From the NCBI RefSeq assembly GCF_000176855.2, contig NC_015138.1, positions 3,162,001 to 3,226,000 on the forward strand: a DNA stretch of 64,000 bases, given 5' to 3'. The DNA comes from Paracidovorax avenae ATCC 19860. GTDB lineage: Bacteria; Pseudomonadota; Gammaproteobacteria; Burkholderiales; Burkholderiaceae_C. A program made the position numbers and the translations under genes. How positions within the stretch are numbered: the first letter of the stretch is position 1; every line of letters begins with the position of its first letter. The notes beneath the pieces are model-generated. The model ran no database searches and was not told where the DNA came from. It saw nothing but the letters and a program-made list of their open reading frames with translations. Of the stretch, positions 54,536 to 62,972 are shown one piece after another.

Positions 54536-56752
54536 CTACGCAGCCGCTCCCAGGAGCCGGATGCCCGTCTGCCCTTCCCGCTCCAGCTGGGCGACCAGGC
54601 CCAGCTCCCAGTCCAGGTATTCACGGAAGCCCGCGTCCCGCAATGACAGGTCCCGATGCGCGTACGGGCTGTACCAGTGGTCGTCGTCGCCGGTGAGCAC
54701 GCCGGCATCGCCCGCTTCCACCGGCAGGCCGGCAGCGGCCCAGGCGGCGGTGCCGCCGGCGATGGCGCGCACGTCGCGGCCGGTGCGGGCTGCCAGTTCG
54801 GGTGCCACGGTGCGGGGCAGCAGGCCGTCGGGCGAGGTGAGCAGCACCACCTGGCCATCAGGCAGATCGGCTACGAAGGCGGCGAGGCGGTCGGGCACGG
54901 CGAATCGCGCGCCGGCGATGTGCTGGCGCTCGAAGGCGGCGCGCCGGTCCACGTCGAAGACGGCGGCACGGCCCTGTTCCAGCAGCGCCTGGGCCTGCTG
55001 CGGCGACACCAGCGGCGCAGCGGCGTGGGAGGCGAGCACGCGCACCGGCTCGGAGCCGGTCTCCAGGGTGGCCAGGGGCGGCGGCGCGAACACGAACACC
55101 TCGTGGCCGCCCAGTTGCGCGAGCCAGGCGCCGGTGGTGAGGGCACGCACGCCGTCCCAGTCGGCCAGCACGATGCGTGCGCCGCGCGTACCGGCGTACT
55201 CGTCGGTGGCCTGCACCAATTGGCCGCCGGGGGCCCAGCGCCAGCCTTCGAGGTGGCCGGCCTCGTATTCCTCGCGCGTGCGCACGTCGAAGCGGTAGAG
55301 CGTGCGCTCATGGGCCTGGGCCTCCAGGCGCGCCAGGCCGGCGGCATCGATGCGCTGGACCCCGGCACGCTGCGCCACGGCGGCCGCGCGCTCGCGGGCG
55401 ACCGCAAGGGTGTCCGGCGAGGGCTCGGGCAGCGGCGTGGTGCGGCCGTGCGCGAGCGTGCGGCCGGTGAGCAGCCAGTCCATGGTGCCGTTGCGCAGCG
55501 AGGCCACGCGGTTGGGAATGCCGGCATCGATCAGCGTCTGCGCGCCGACGATGCTGCGCGTGCGGCCCGCGCAGTTCACCACCACGAAGGTCCCGGGGTC
55601 GGGCGCCAGCTCGCCGATGCGATAGACCAGCTCCGCGCCCGGCACGCTGTGCGCGAAGGGCAGGCTGAAGGCCGCGAACTCCTCGGGCGTGCGGCTGTCC
55701 ACCACCACGATGTCGTCGCCGCGCGCGATGCGCTCGTGCAGCTCGCCGGAGTCGATCCAGGGCGTGTGCTTCTCATGCTCGATGACTTCGCCGAAGGCCT
55801 TGCTGGGCACGTTGGTGCCGCTGAAGATTTCGTAGCCCGCGGCGGCCCAGCCATCGGTGCCGCCCGCCAGCACGGAGACGTTGCGCCAGCCCAGGTGCAC
55901 CAGCTTGGCGGCGGCCTCGTGGGCCAGCGTCTCGTCGCCGTCCACCAGCACGGTGCGCGTGCCGCGGCGTGGCACCAGCCGGTCGATCAGCAGCTCCAGC
56001 CGCCACGCCGGCGCGGAGGCCGCGAACAGGATGTGGCGGTGCGTGAACACGCCGGTCTCGCGCACGTCGAGCACGGCGATCTCTTCACCGTCGTGCAGCG
56101 CGGCCTTGAGCGCCTGCGGCGTGACGAGCGCGTGGCGGATGGACTTCGGGGGGCCGAAGGTGCGGTAGGTGCCGCCCTCGCGGGTCTCGAACACCACGCG
56201 GCCGGGCATGCGGTCCAGCGCGCGGCCGTAGAAATGCAGGTGCAGGCCGGGCTCGTCGCCCACGAGTTCGATGGTGTGCACGTCGGTGGGCGAGAGCTGC
56301 ACCGAGACGCCCGGGACCACGTCCACGGTTTTTCCGGCCGCGAGCGCGTCGCGCGCCGGGTCGGCCGTGGTGCTGCGCTCGTAGAACACGTTGCGCTCAT
56401 TGCCGGAGATGCCGGCGATGATGGCCCAGGTGGTGTGGTCGTGCGGCGGCTGGGCCTTGCCGGACAGGCCGGCCGACACGTAGAGCGCATGGCGCCCGCC
56501 CGGCTCCTCGCTGAGGCGGTACACCTGGGCGGGGTTGTCTTCCGACACCGGGAAATGCGCGGCGGGGAACAGTTCGCGCTGCAGGCCGAGCTGCTCGAGC
56601 GCCGAGGCCACGGCGCGCAGCTGGTCGGGCGTGGCGGCTTCGGGGTCGGGCACCAGGCGGCGCGCGGTGGCGATGAAGGCCGCCACGGCGGCGGCGCGGC
56701 GGCTGGCGATGTCGCTGCCGGAGAAGTCGAGGGAGAGGGAGGTCTGGGTCAT
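54536..56752 (-). CDS. Cysteine dioxygenase-type cupin fused to four rhodanese domains
   Basis: 738 residues. N-terminal thiol-dioxygenase cupin (about 10-195): His104 and His106 in PPHDHTTWAIIAG, His173 in LHFYGRAL. Four rhodanese units follow: about 210-315 (VLDVRETGVF, no Cys), about 325-430 with active Cys394 in NCAGRTRS, about 450-560 (FDVRTREEYEAG, no Cys) and about 580-680 (inactive). A short tail (FREYLDWELGLVAQLEREGQTGIRLL) ends it. The same modules occur separately at 47387-48040 and 42299-43927. The fusion links thiol oxidation to sulfane-sulfur transfer in one polypeptide, probably cytoplasmic. Divergent from a Bug binding protein; related palindromes lie between them. Confidence 0.92.
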   Translation of the reverse strand: MTQTSLSLDFSGSDIASRRAAAVAAFIATARRLVPDPEAATPDQLRAVASALEQLGLQRELFPAAHFPVSEDNPAQVYRLSEEPGGRHALYVSAGLSGKAQPPHDHTTWAIIAGISGNERNVFYERSTTADPARDALAAGKTVDVVPGVSVQLSPTDVHTIELVGDEPGLHLHFYGRALDRMPGRVVFETREGGTYRTFGPPKSIRHALVTPQALKAALHDGEEIAVLDVRETGVFTHRHILFAASAPAWRLELLIDRLVPRRGTRTVLVDGDETLAHEAAAKLVHLGWRNVSVLAGGTDGWAAAGYEIFSGTNVPSKAFGEVIEHEKHTPWIDSGELHERIARGDDIVVVDSRTPEEFAAFSLPFAHSVPGAELVYRIGELAPDPGTFVVVNCAGRTRSIVGAQTLIDAGIPNRVASLRNGTMDWLLTGRTLAHGRTTPLPEPSPDTLAVARERAAAVAQRAGVQRIDAAGLARLEAQAHERTLYRFDVRTREEYEAGHLEGWRWAPGGQLVQATDEYAGTRGARIVLADWDGVRALTTGAWLAQLGGHEVFVFAPPPLATLETGSEPVRVLASHAAAPLVSPQQAQALLEQGRAAVFDVDRRAAFERQHIAGARFAVPDRLAAFVADLPDGQVVLLTSPDGLLPRTVAPELAARTGRDVRAIAGGTAAWAAAGLPVEAGDAGVLTGDDDHWYSPYAHRDLSLRDAGFREYLDWELGLVAQLEREGQTGIRLLGAAA

Positions 56753-56822
56753 GGGAGGCCTTTGGCAAGAGCGACCCGTACGTTAGGCACCCGGCGCACC
56801 GTTCGCCAACGAAGGAAACCGG

Positions 56823-56871
56823 CTATCGATATGCGGCCTGCATGGCAGGCACGCTGGCGTCATATCCATAG
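56823..56871. promoter_or_regulatory. Inverted CTAT-NN-ATA elements upstream of the fusion gene
   Basis: CTATCGATATG (56823-56833) and CATATCCATAG (56861-56871) are inverted copies matching at 10 of 11 positions, 27 bp apart, about 70-120 bp before the fusion start and 110 bp before the Bug gene. Each half resembles CTATGCATAG at 42206-42215, and the right copy runs into ATAGTCG as there. Confidence 0.5.
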
Positions 56872-56979
56872 TCGCGAATCTTCGTTCCCCCGCGGGGGAT
56901 GCAGGCCTAGGCTGAACGCAGGCTCCCGGTCCGTCCGGACCATGTCTTTTTCCCTTGCCATCTGTCCCAGGTCCGCACC

Positions 56980-57996
56980 ATGCTCCCCTCCCGAAAGACC
57001 GTGTTCACCGCTGCCACGGCAGCGCTCGCGCTGGCCGCCTTCGCCGCCACCACCCTGCATGCCTCCCGTTCGCACGCCGCATCGGACGCGGCGGCCGGAT
57101 TCCCCTCCAGGCCCGTGCGCATCATCGTTCCGGTGGCGCCCGGCGGCAGCGCGGACAAGCTCACCCGCACGCTGGCCGACCGGCTCGGCGCACTCTGGGG
57201 CCAGAGCGTGATCGTGGAAAACGTGGCCGGTGCCAGCGGCACCATCGGCGCGGCCCGGGTGGCCAAGGCGGCGCCGGACGGCTACACGCTGCTGCAGCAG
57301 GGCGAGGGGCTCACGCTCAACGGCATCCTGTTCCGGGGGCTGCCCTACGACACGGACAAGAGCTTCACGCCCATCATCAAGGCGGTGGTGAATCCGCAGA
57401 TCCTCGTGGTGCATCCGGCGACCGGCATCACCAGCCTGGCCGACTACGTGGCGCGGGCCCGGGCCCGGCCCGAAAGCATCAGCCTGGGGCTGCCGGGCAA
57501 TGGCGGCATCGCCCACGTGGCGCACGAGATCCTGTCGCAGGAGACGGGCGCGCGGGTGAACTACATCCCCTACCCCGGCGGCGGCCCGGCCACGGTGGAC
57601 GTGCTGGCCGGCCACACGGATGCGACCCTGATCACCCTGGCCGCCGTGACCGACCATGTGCGCGCCGGCAAGCTGCGGGCCCTGGCCGTGACTACCAGCT
57701 ACCGGTCCCCCGCCCTGCCCACGGTGCCCACCGTGGCCGAAGCCGGCGGGCCGCCCGGGTTCTCGGTGGAAAGCTGGCAGGGCTACTTCGCGCCGGCCGG
57801 CACGCCGCCCGCCATCGTGGAGAAAATCAACCGCGACATCGCTACCGTGCTGCAAGCGCCCGACGTGCGTGCGCAACTGGAATCCCAGGGCTTCCAGGTG
57901 GCCGGCGGATCGCCCGGCGACCTCGCGCAGAGCCTGCGGGCGGAACAGCCGCGTTATGCGCAGGCCATCAGGACGGCGGGGCTGGCGTTGCGTTGA
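56980..57996 (+). CDS. Bug/TctC-family periplasmic binding protein
   Basis: 338 residues. Signal peptide about 1-35 (AATAALALAAFAATTLHASRSHA). Bug motifs: RPVRIIVPVAPGGSADKLTRTLADRLGALWG (about 44-74), VENVAGASGTIGAARVAKAAPDGYTLL. Divergent from the cupin-rhodanese fusion, sharing a 227-bp regulatory region, so its ligand may be a sulfur-containing carboxylate; that is inference. No TctA/TctB partners adjoin. Confidence 0.9.
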   Translation: MLPSRKTVFTAATAALALAAFAATTLHASRSHAASDAAAGFPSRPVRIIVPVAPGGSADKLTRTLADRLGALWGQSVIVENVAGASGTIGAARVAKAAPDGYTLLQQGEGLTLNGILFRGLPYDTDKSFTPIIKAVVNPQILVVHPATGITSLADYVARARARPESISLGLPGNGGIAHVAHEILSQETGARVNYIPYPGGGPATVDVLAGHTDATLITLAAVTDHVRAGKLRALAVTTSYRSPALPTVPTVAEAGGPPGFSVESWQGYFAPAGTPPAIVEKINRDIATVLQAPDVRAQLESQGFQVAGGSPGDLAQSLRAEQPRYAQAIRTAGLALR

Positions 57997-58066
57997 GGTC
58001 GGGGCACTCCTCTTGCCGGGCGGAGGTACGATCCAACAGTCGTTTTCTTCATCCTTTTTGCCCAGC

Positions 58067-58393
58067 ATGAATTTCTCCGAGCGCCTGAAGCAACTCCCCT
58101 CCGTCGCCCACCTTTCCGCCCTGCACTTGCTGGGGCCCGACGGCGAGACCGTCGCCACGCTGGAGAACAAGCCTGGCCAGGCCGGCTCGCTGGCCGTGTA
58201 CCACGCGCTGGGCCAGTTGTACGGCGGCCGCATCACGCCTGCCGCAGCCACGCTGGGACTGGAGTGGTATGCGGAGCACACTGCGGATGCACAGGCGCAC
58301 CCCGGCAAGCATCCCAACATCGACCGGCTGGTGGAGTGGGCGAAGGGCAACGTGGCCTATGGGGTGCGGCTGGTGCCCGCGATTTCACCCTGA
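58067..58393 (+). CDS. DUF2322 family protein
   Basis: 108 residues from ATG 58067; the longer open frame would overlap the Bug gene end. NFSERLKQLPSVAHLSALHLLG (2-23), then LENKPGQAGSLAVYHALGQLYGGRI and EWYAEHTADAQAHPGKHPNIDRLV fit the small uncharacterised DUF2322 family. Soluble, no signal. Function unknown. It lies 70 bp after the Bug gene. Confidence 0.78.
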   Translation: MNFSERLKQLPSVAHLSALHLLGPDGETVATLENKPGQAGSLAVYHALGQLYGGRITPAAATLGLEWYAEHTADAQAHPGKHPNIDRLVEWAKGNVAYGVRLVPAISP

Positions 58394-58467
58394 CGATGCG
58401 GCTTGAGCAACTGCCCTGCCATCACCGTGTTGCCGAGGCGAGGCAGTGCGCTCGGTCGATGGCTTTG

Positions 58468-58983
58468 TCAGACGAACCTCTGTGGCATGAAAATGAATGC
58501 CGTGGCGATGTTGGAGGCCAGCAGCAGCCAGGCTGCGGTTGCGAGCGCGGAAAAACGCCAAGCGTAGGCGCGCTGCACCAAAACCGACCCACGGAAAAAA
58601 CAAGCCATCACAGGAACCATCGCTGCGCTGGCCACCAACCAGACCAGAGCGAAGCTCCCGAACCGCGCGAATCCGGTCTGCAGGCGCATTCCTGTCAGCA
58701 TGCTCCCCAAATAAACCAATATGACCCAGGCGGCAGCCTCGACCCACCACAGACGGGTCGCGCCGGCCCAAACGGGATTTCGATGGGCCAGCAGTCGCAG
58801 GTAAAGGAAACCGAGGCAAACCAGGGCGGCCAGGAAAACCGTCGCACTTGCGACGATCGACAACTCCTGCCACGCACCGATACAGAGATAGAAAAACGGC
58901 ACAATCGCCAAGCCGAGCATGACGGAAGCCAAGCCAAGTGCGCCCCAACGGTCGCAAGAATGTCGTTGCATCATTTCTTTCAT
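58468..58983 (-). CDS. Small four-helix membrane protein, unknown family
   Basis: 171 residues from ATG 58983, which overlaps the preceding stop by 4 bp. Hydrophobic segments at about 14-36 (WGALGLASVMLGLAIVPFFYLCI), 42-64, 78-95 (AAAWVILVYLGSMLTG), 105-125 and 140-165. I recognise no family. The coupled start suggests it works with, or once worked with, the DUF3289-like gene just upstream; an immunity-type partner is possible. Lower GC than the core genes nearby. Confidence 0.65.
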   Translation of the reverse strand: MKEMMQRHSCDRWGALGLASVMLGLAIVPFFYLCIGAWQELSIVASATVFLAALVCLGFLYLRLLAHRNPVWAGATRLWWVEAAAWVILVYLGSMLTGMRLQTGFARFGSFALVWLVASAAMVPVMACFFRGSVLVQRAYAWRFSALATAAWLLLASNIATAFIFMPQRFV

Positions 58984-59848
58984 ACTGCAGGCACTTCGTA
59001 GCTTCTGGTCAATACCACCCGAGTGACCAACGGAGGGTAGGCGAACTGGTGCTGTAGTTGCCACCAAGCCGTGATGCCGACTCTTTGGGCGAAAGAAAAA
59101 CCACCATCGGATTGAGCGCCATATTCTCTCAAGTCATCATCATCCAGGCCAAACACGTCGTACAAGACAAACTTCAATGTTATTTGGTACTGACTTCTCT
59201 CACGATCATACCCGTAGGCGGTGGCTATCACATAGACATGCTGGACGCCGTTGATCATCAGGCCGAGGCCGTTGCCATAGTCCTGGGTAGCGAAAAATTG
59301 GCTGCCGGCATTAAACGCAGGCACTCCCAAGTCCATCGGCACGTGCAGGTTCCTGATGTTCCAGTCAGCATTCTTGAGTGCTTGGTGAATACGAATCCTG
59401 CCAGTGGTTTTGTAGGGAGAATTGGGAGCGGACAGCGCCGCACTGCAGAAATACTCCATATTGCATGACTGGAGACCAACCCGGTCAAACGTGGATCTTC
59501 AAAATACTCAACGCCCTTCCGATGTTCTCTCAAAAACTCAGAGAATAGCGTTCGTGCCACTCCGGTCGTATCTGCCTTTGCAAAAATTCCCAACAGCTTT
59601 TCCATCTTGGGTTTCAGCACATCCACCGTGTCCCCGACACTCTGCCGCTGCGGCGCCGACGCTCTACAGCCATAGGTAATATCCTGTCCATATCGAGGAG
59701 CAGGAACGGAAGGCAGATGCACACCGTCGGCAAATGGATGAATGGGGGAGAGATATCTATCTTTAGCGACCGCCACGACTATGGGTTCATTTATTTCGCT
59801 GATGAATTGCATTTGCAGTAAGTGTGCGAGAGAGGTGCAGATCCCCAT
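58980..59848 (-). pseudogene. Frameshifted DUF3289-like (secretion-associated) gene
   Basis: Two overlapping frames make one gene. The upstream frame starts at ATG 59848 with GGGA before it and holds about 110 plausible residues (KDRYLSPIHPFADGVHLP; VGDTVDVLKPKMEKLLGIF; RTLFSEFLREHRKGVEYFEDPRL). The downstream frame to 58980 continues with ALSAPNSPYKTTGRIRIHQALKNADWNIRNL, QDYGNGLGLMINGVQHVYVIA, VLYDVFGLDDDDLREYGAQ and AWWQLQHQFAYPPLVTRVVL. FGLDDDD and the WWQLQH-PLVTR end resemble DUF3289/YPO0702-like proteins often found by type VI secretion genes. The shift falls between about 59380 and 59500. Lower GC suggests transfer. A sequencing error is possible. Confidence 0.65.
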
Positions 59849-60078
59849 AACATTATTTCCCAGCCTTTACCCAACCCATCAAGCATCAAAGTATGTTTAT
59901 AAAAAACTTTCATCAATTATTTTATAAAATTTATTTATGAATCAATTCCAATCAAAAGCTGGAAAAACCCGGCCACTCATAATATTTTTCGTCAAGAGAA
60001 TGAAGCAAAATTTTTCATTCAAAATCCAAAATTAGGCAGAAAACGTACAAAGCTGTAAACCCTTGCACGGGAACTCAC
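59849..60078. other. AT-rich gene-free stretch
   Basis: 230 bp, strongly AT-rich in a GC-rich genome. It probably holds the promoter of the frameshifted leftward gene and that of the esterase. No clear hairpin or repeat is seen. Confidence 0.45.
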
Positions 60079-61047
60079 ATGCATCCTGTATTTCAGCCCC
60101 CGATGTACTTCTGGAAACGCGCCGCCCGCGTTGCCGGCCTCCTGGCCCTGGCCGCCGGACTGAGCGCCTGCTCGGGCGTAGGCACCCTGAATGCACTCAC
60201 GGCGCGCAGCGCCGCCGCGGTGGAGACCGGCGTGGCCTACGGCCCCCTGCCCCGGCAGCGGCTGGATGTGTACCGCCCCTCGGTGGCCGCCCCGGCCGGC
60301 GGCTGGCCGGTCGTGGTGTTCTTTTACGGCGGCACCTGGAACAGCGGGGAACGGGGCGATTACCTGTTCCTGGGCCAGGCGCTGGCGTCGCGCGGGGTGC
60401 TGGCGCTGGTGGCGGACTACCGGCTGTACCCGGAGGTGCGGTATCCGGATTTCGTGGCCGACAGCGCGCTGGCGGTGGCCTATGGGCTGGAGCATGCGGC
60501 ACAGCTCGGCGGCGATCCGCGCCGGGTGTTCGCGATGGGGCACAGCGCGGGCGGTTACAACGCGGCGATGGTCGCGCTGGACCCGCGCTGGCTGGCAGCC
60601 ACGGGGCATGCACCGTGGGAGCTGGCCGGCTGGATCGGCCTGGCGGGACCGTACGACTTCTTTCCCACGGACAACCCGCAAGCGCAGCCGGTGTTCTTCC
60701 ACCCGAACTACCCCGCGCGTGCGCAGCCGATCGAGTTCGCGCACCCGGCCGTGCCCGCGCAGGTGCCGCGGGCCTTCCTGGGTGCGCCGGAAAAGGACCG
60801 GCTGGTGAGCCCGCAGCGCAGCACGCTGCAATTGGCGCAGGCGCTGAAGGCGGCGGGCGTGCCGGTGGTGCTGCAGCTGTATCCGCGTGCCAGCCACACG
60901 ACGCTGGTGGGCGCGTTCGCCTGGCCGCTGCGCTGGGTGGCGCCGGTGCTGGACGATGTGGCCGGGTTCATCGCCTCGGCCCCGCCCGCGGCGCCGGCAC
61001 CGAAGCTGCGGGAAGCCCCGCTTGAAGGAGCATCGGCGGGCGGCTAA
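60079..61047 (+). CDS. Lipoprotein esterase/lipase (alpha/beta hydrolase)
   Basis: 322 residues. Lipoprotein signal RAARVAGLLALAAGLSAC, with Cys near residue 31, so it is probably anchored in the outer or inner membrane facing the periplasm. Alpha/beta hydrolase features: VFFYGGTWNSGERGDY (oxyanion region, about 80-95), DYRLYPEVRYPDFVADSALA, nucleophile GHSAGGYNAAM (about 154-164), Asp in GAPEKDRLVSP and His in ASHTTLVG (about 273). This is the hormone-sensitive-lipase-like group. Substrate unknown. Confidence 0.88.
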   Translation: MHPVFQPPMYFWKRAARVAGLLALAAGLSACSGVGTLNALTARSAAAVETGVAYGPLPRQRLDVYRPSVAAPAGGWPVVVFFYGGTWNSGERGDYLFLGQALASRGVLALVADYRLYPEVRYPDFVADSALAVAYGLEHAAQLGGDPRRVFAMGHSAGGYNAAMVALDPRWLAATGHAPWELAGWIGLAGPYDFFPTDNPQAQPVFFHPNYPARAQPIEFAHPAVPAQVPRAFLGAPEKDRLVSPQRSTLQLAQALKAAGVPVVLQLYPRASHTTLVGAFAWPLRWVAPVLDDVAGFIASAPPAAPAPKLREAPLEGASAGG

Positions 61048-61093
61048 GTTGGCGGCTTTCCCCGTTCTGCGCGCCCTGCGCAAGGAGAGACCC

Positions 61094-61567
61094 ATGCCTG
61101 CTTCCACCCCCGACGGCCCCGCCGGTACCGGCACCGTGACCCTGCACCGCGTGCTGCGCGCGCCGGCCGAGCGGATCTACCGGGCCTTCCTGGAGCCGGA
61201 CGCGATGGTGAAGTGGCTGCCGCCGCATGGCTTCACCGGCCGGGTGCTGGAGATGGATGCCCGCGTGGGCGGACGCTACCGCATGCAGTTCACCCACTGG
61301 GGCAACGGGCAGGTGCATGCGTTCGGCGGCGAATACCTGGAGCTGGTGCCGGGCAAGCGCATCGTGCATACCGACCGTTTCGATGCGACAGGCCTGCCCG
61401 GGGAGATGCGCACCACGGTCGAGTTCCGTGCCGTGTCCGTGGGCACGGAGTTGCGTGTGGTGCAGGAAGGCATTCCCGCCATGATTCCCGTCGAGGCCTG
61501 CTATCTCGGGTGGCAGGAGTCGCTGCAGTTGCTGGCGCTGCTGGTGGAGCCGGAGATTCCTGGCTGA
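61094..61567 (+). CDS. SRPBCC/AHSA1-domain protein
   Basis: 157 residues from ATG 61094 behind AAGGAG. A single helix-grip fold: VTLHRVLRAPAERIYRAFLEPDAMVKWLPPHGFTGRVLEMDARVGGRYRMQF (about 16-68), then GEYLELVPGKRIVHTDRF and GWQESLQLLALLVEPEI. Such proteins bind hydrophobic ligands or co-chaperone Hsp90; no specific role is indicated. Its stop is 1 bp from the stop of the convergent cardiolipin synthase gene. Confidence 0.88.
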   Translation: MPASTPDGPAGTGTVTLHRVLRAPAERIYRAFLEPDAMVKWLPPHGFTGRVLEMDARVGGRYRMQFTHWGNGQVHAFGGEYLELVPGKRIVHTDRFDATGLPGEMRTTVEFRAVSVGTELRVVQEGIPAMIPVEACYLGWQESLQLLALLVEPEIPG

Positions 61568-61568
61568 T

Positions 61569-62852
61569 TCAGAGTTGCGACCCGAGCAGGCCGGTGATGC
61601 GCTCGGCGATCCGCTCCCGCAGAGGCCGGTTCAGCCATTCCTGGTGCGTGACCCGGCGGGACTGGCGGATGTCCTGCTCGAAGACCTCGGTCTGGCGACG
61701 GGCGAAGGCCTCGTCATAGACGTTGAGGTTGGCCTCGTCGTTGAGCCGGAAGGAGCGGTTGTCGAAGTTGGTGGAGCCGACCGAGACGATGCGCTGGTCC
61801 ACGATCATGACCTTGCAGTGGTACATGGTGGGGCCGTAGGTGTAGATCTCCGCGCCCGCCTCCAGCAGCGGGCCCCAGGTGCCGCGCGATGCGGCCTTGA
61901 CGGTTTCGGTATCGGTGTGCTCGCCCGGGGTGACGATGCGCACGCGCACGCCGCGGCGCAGAGCGTCCAGCAGCAGGGTGCGGGTGAGTTCGTCCGGCAC
62001 GAAATACGCCGCGGAGAGGTCGATGCTGCGCTCGGCCGCGGTGACGGCCATGTGGTACATGAGCTGCATGCTCTCGCTGCCGCTCGACGGCGAGCTGGAG
62101 AACATCTGCGCGCGCTGCGTGCCCGCGGGCTCGAGCCTGGGGAAATACGCATCGCCATGCAGCACCCTGCCGGTGACCTTGAGCCAGTTGTCGAGGAAGG
62201 TGGCCTGCAGGTGCGCCACCGCGGGGCCGCGCACGAGGTAGTGCGAGTCGCGCCAGTGGTCCGGGTCCTGCGCGTTGCCGGTCCACTGGGGCGCAATGCC
62301 CACGCCGCCCGTGAAGCCCGCCACGCCATCGACGACGAGCAGCTTGCGGTGCGTGCGGTTGTTGAGCCGCGCGAGGTTGTACCAGTGGGGCTTGTGGAAT
62401 TTCTCGATCTCCACGCCGGCGGCGCGCATCTCGTCGAGGTAGCTGTCCTCCATCTTGGAGCTGCCCACCCAGTCGAGCAGCACGTGCACCTTGACGCCCG
62501 CGCGGGCACGCTCGCTCAAAGCATCGGCGAACTGCTTGCCGATGTCGCCGGACCAGTAGATGTAGGTCTCGAAGGTGATGGAGCGGCGTGCGGCGCGGAT
62601 GGCGGCGAGCATGGGCGGGAAGATGCGGTCGCCGTTCTGCAGGTCCATCACGTCGTTGCCGTCCACGATGGAGGGCCCCAGCAGGTTGCCCATGGCCCGC
62701 TCGAACTGGGGGCTGGACGTGCCGTAGAGGCGCGGAAGCTGCTGGCGGACCTGCGGTTCGCCCGCGGTGAAATTGAGTGCCAGCAGCGCCGCGGCAGCGG
62801 TCGCGATGAAGGTGATCAGCGCTGTGCGCAGCGTGCGGCCGGGTGTCTGCAT
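61569..62852 (-). CDS. Cardiolipin synthase-type phospholipase D protein
   Basis: 427 residues. One N-terminal membrane helix (about 9-28) and two HKD motifs: THRKLLVVDGVAGFTGG (about 168-184) and YHCKVMIVDQRIVSVGSTNFDNRSF (about 345-370). This is the ClsB/ClsC-like type that joins or transfers phosphatidyl groups to make cardiolipin. It has only one TM helix, unlike ClsA with two. Cannot be told from other PLD-family transferases by sequence alone. Confidence 0.88.
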   Translation of the reverse strand: MQTPGRTLRTALITFIATAAAALLALNFTAGEPQVRQQLPRLYGTSSPQFERAMGNLLGPSIVDGNDVMDLQNGDRIFPPMLAAIRAARRSITFETYIYWSGDIGKQFADALSERARAGVKVHVLLDWVGSSKMEDSYLDEMRAAGVEIEKFHKPHWYNLARLNNRTHRKLLVVDGVAGFTGGVGIAPQWTGNAQDPDHWRDSHYLVRGPAVAHLQATFLDNWLKVTGRVLHGDAYFPRLEPAGTQRAQMFSSSPSSGSESMQLMYHMAVTAAERSIDLSAAYFVPDELTRTLLLDALRRGVRVRIVTPGEHTDTETVKAASRGTWGPLLEAGAEIYTYGPTMYHCKVMIVDQRIVSVGSTNFDNRSFRLNDEANLNVYDEAFARRQTEVFEQDIRQSRRVTHQEWLNRPLRERIAERITGLLGSQL

Positions 62853-62972
62853 GGCAGGGGATTGTGGAAGCCGCGGCGGGCCGCCCCTGTAGGCCGGCGC
62901 CTCCAGCCGCCTACACTGGCGGGCCTACCCGGACGGGCGCCGCGCGCGCCATCGACTGACTTCCTGCAGACC

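Noticed and set aside
54656..57211. 851-codon plus-strand frame opposite the cupin-rhodanese fusion
   Set aside because: Antisense shadow running into the true Bug gene in another frame.
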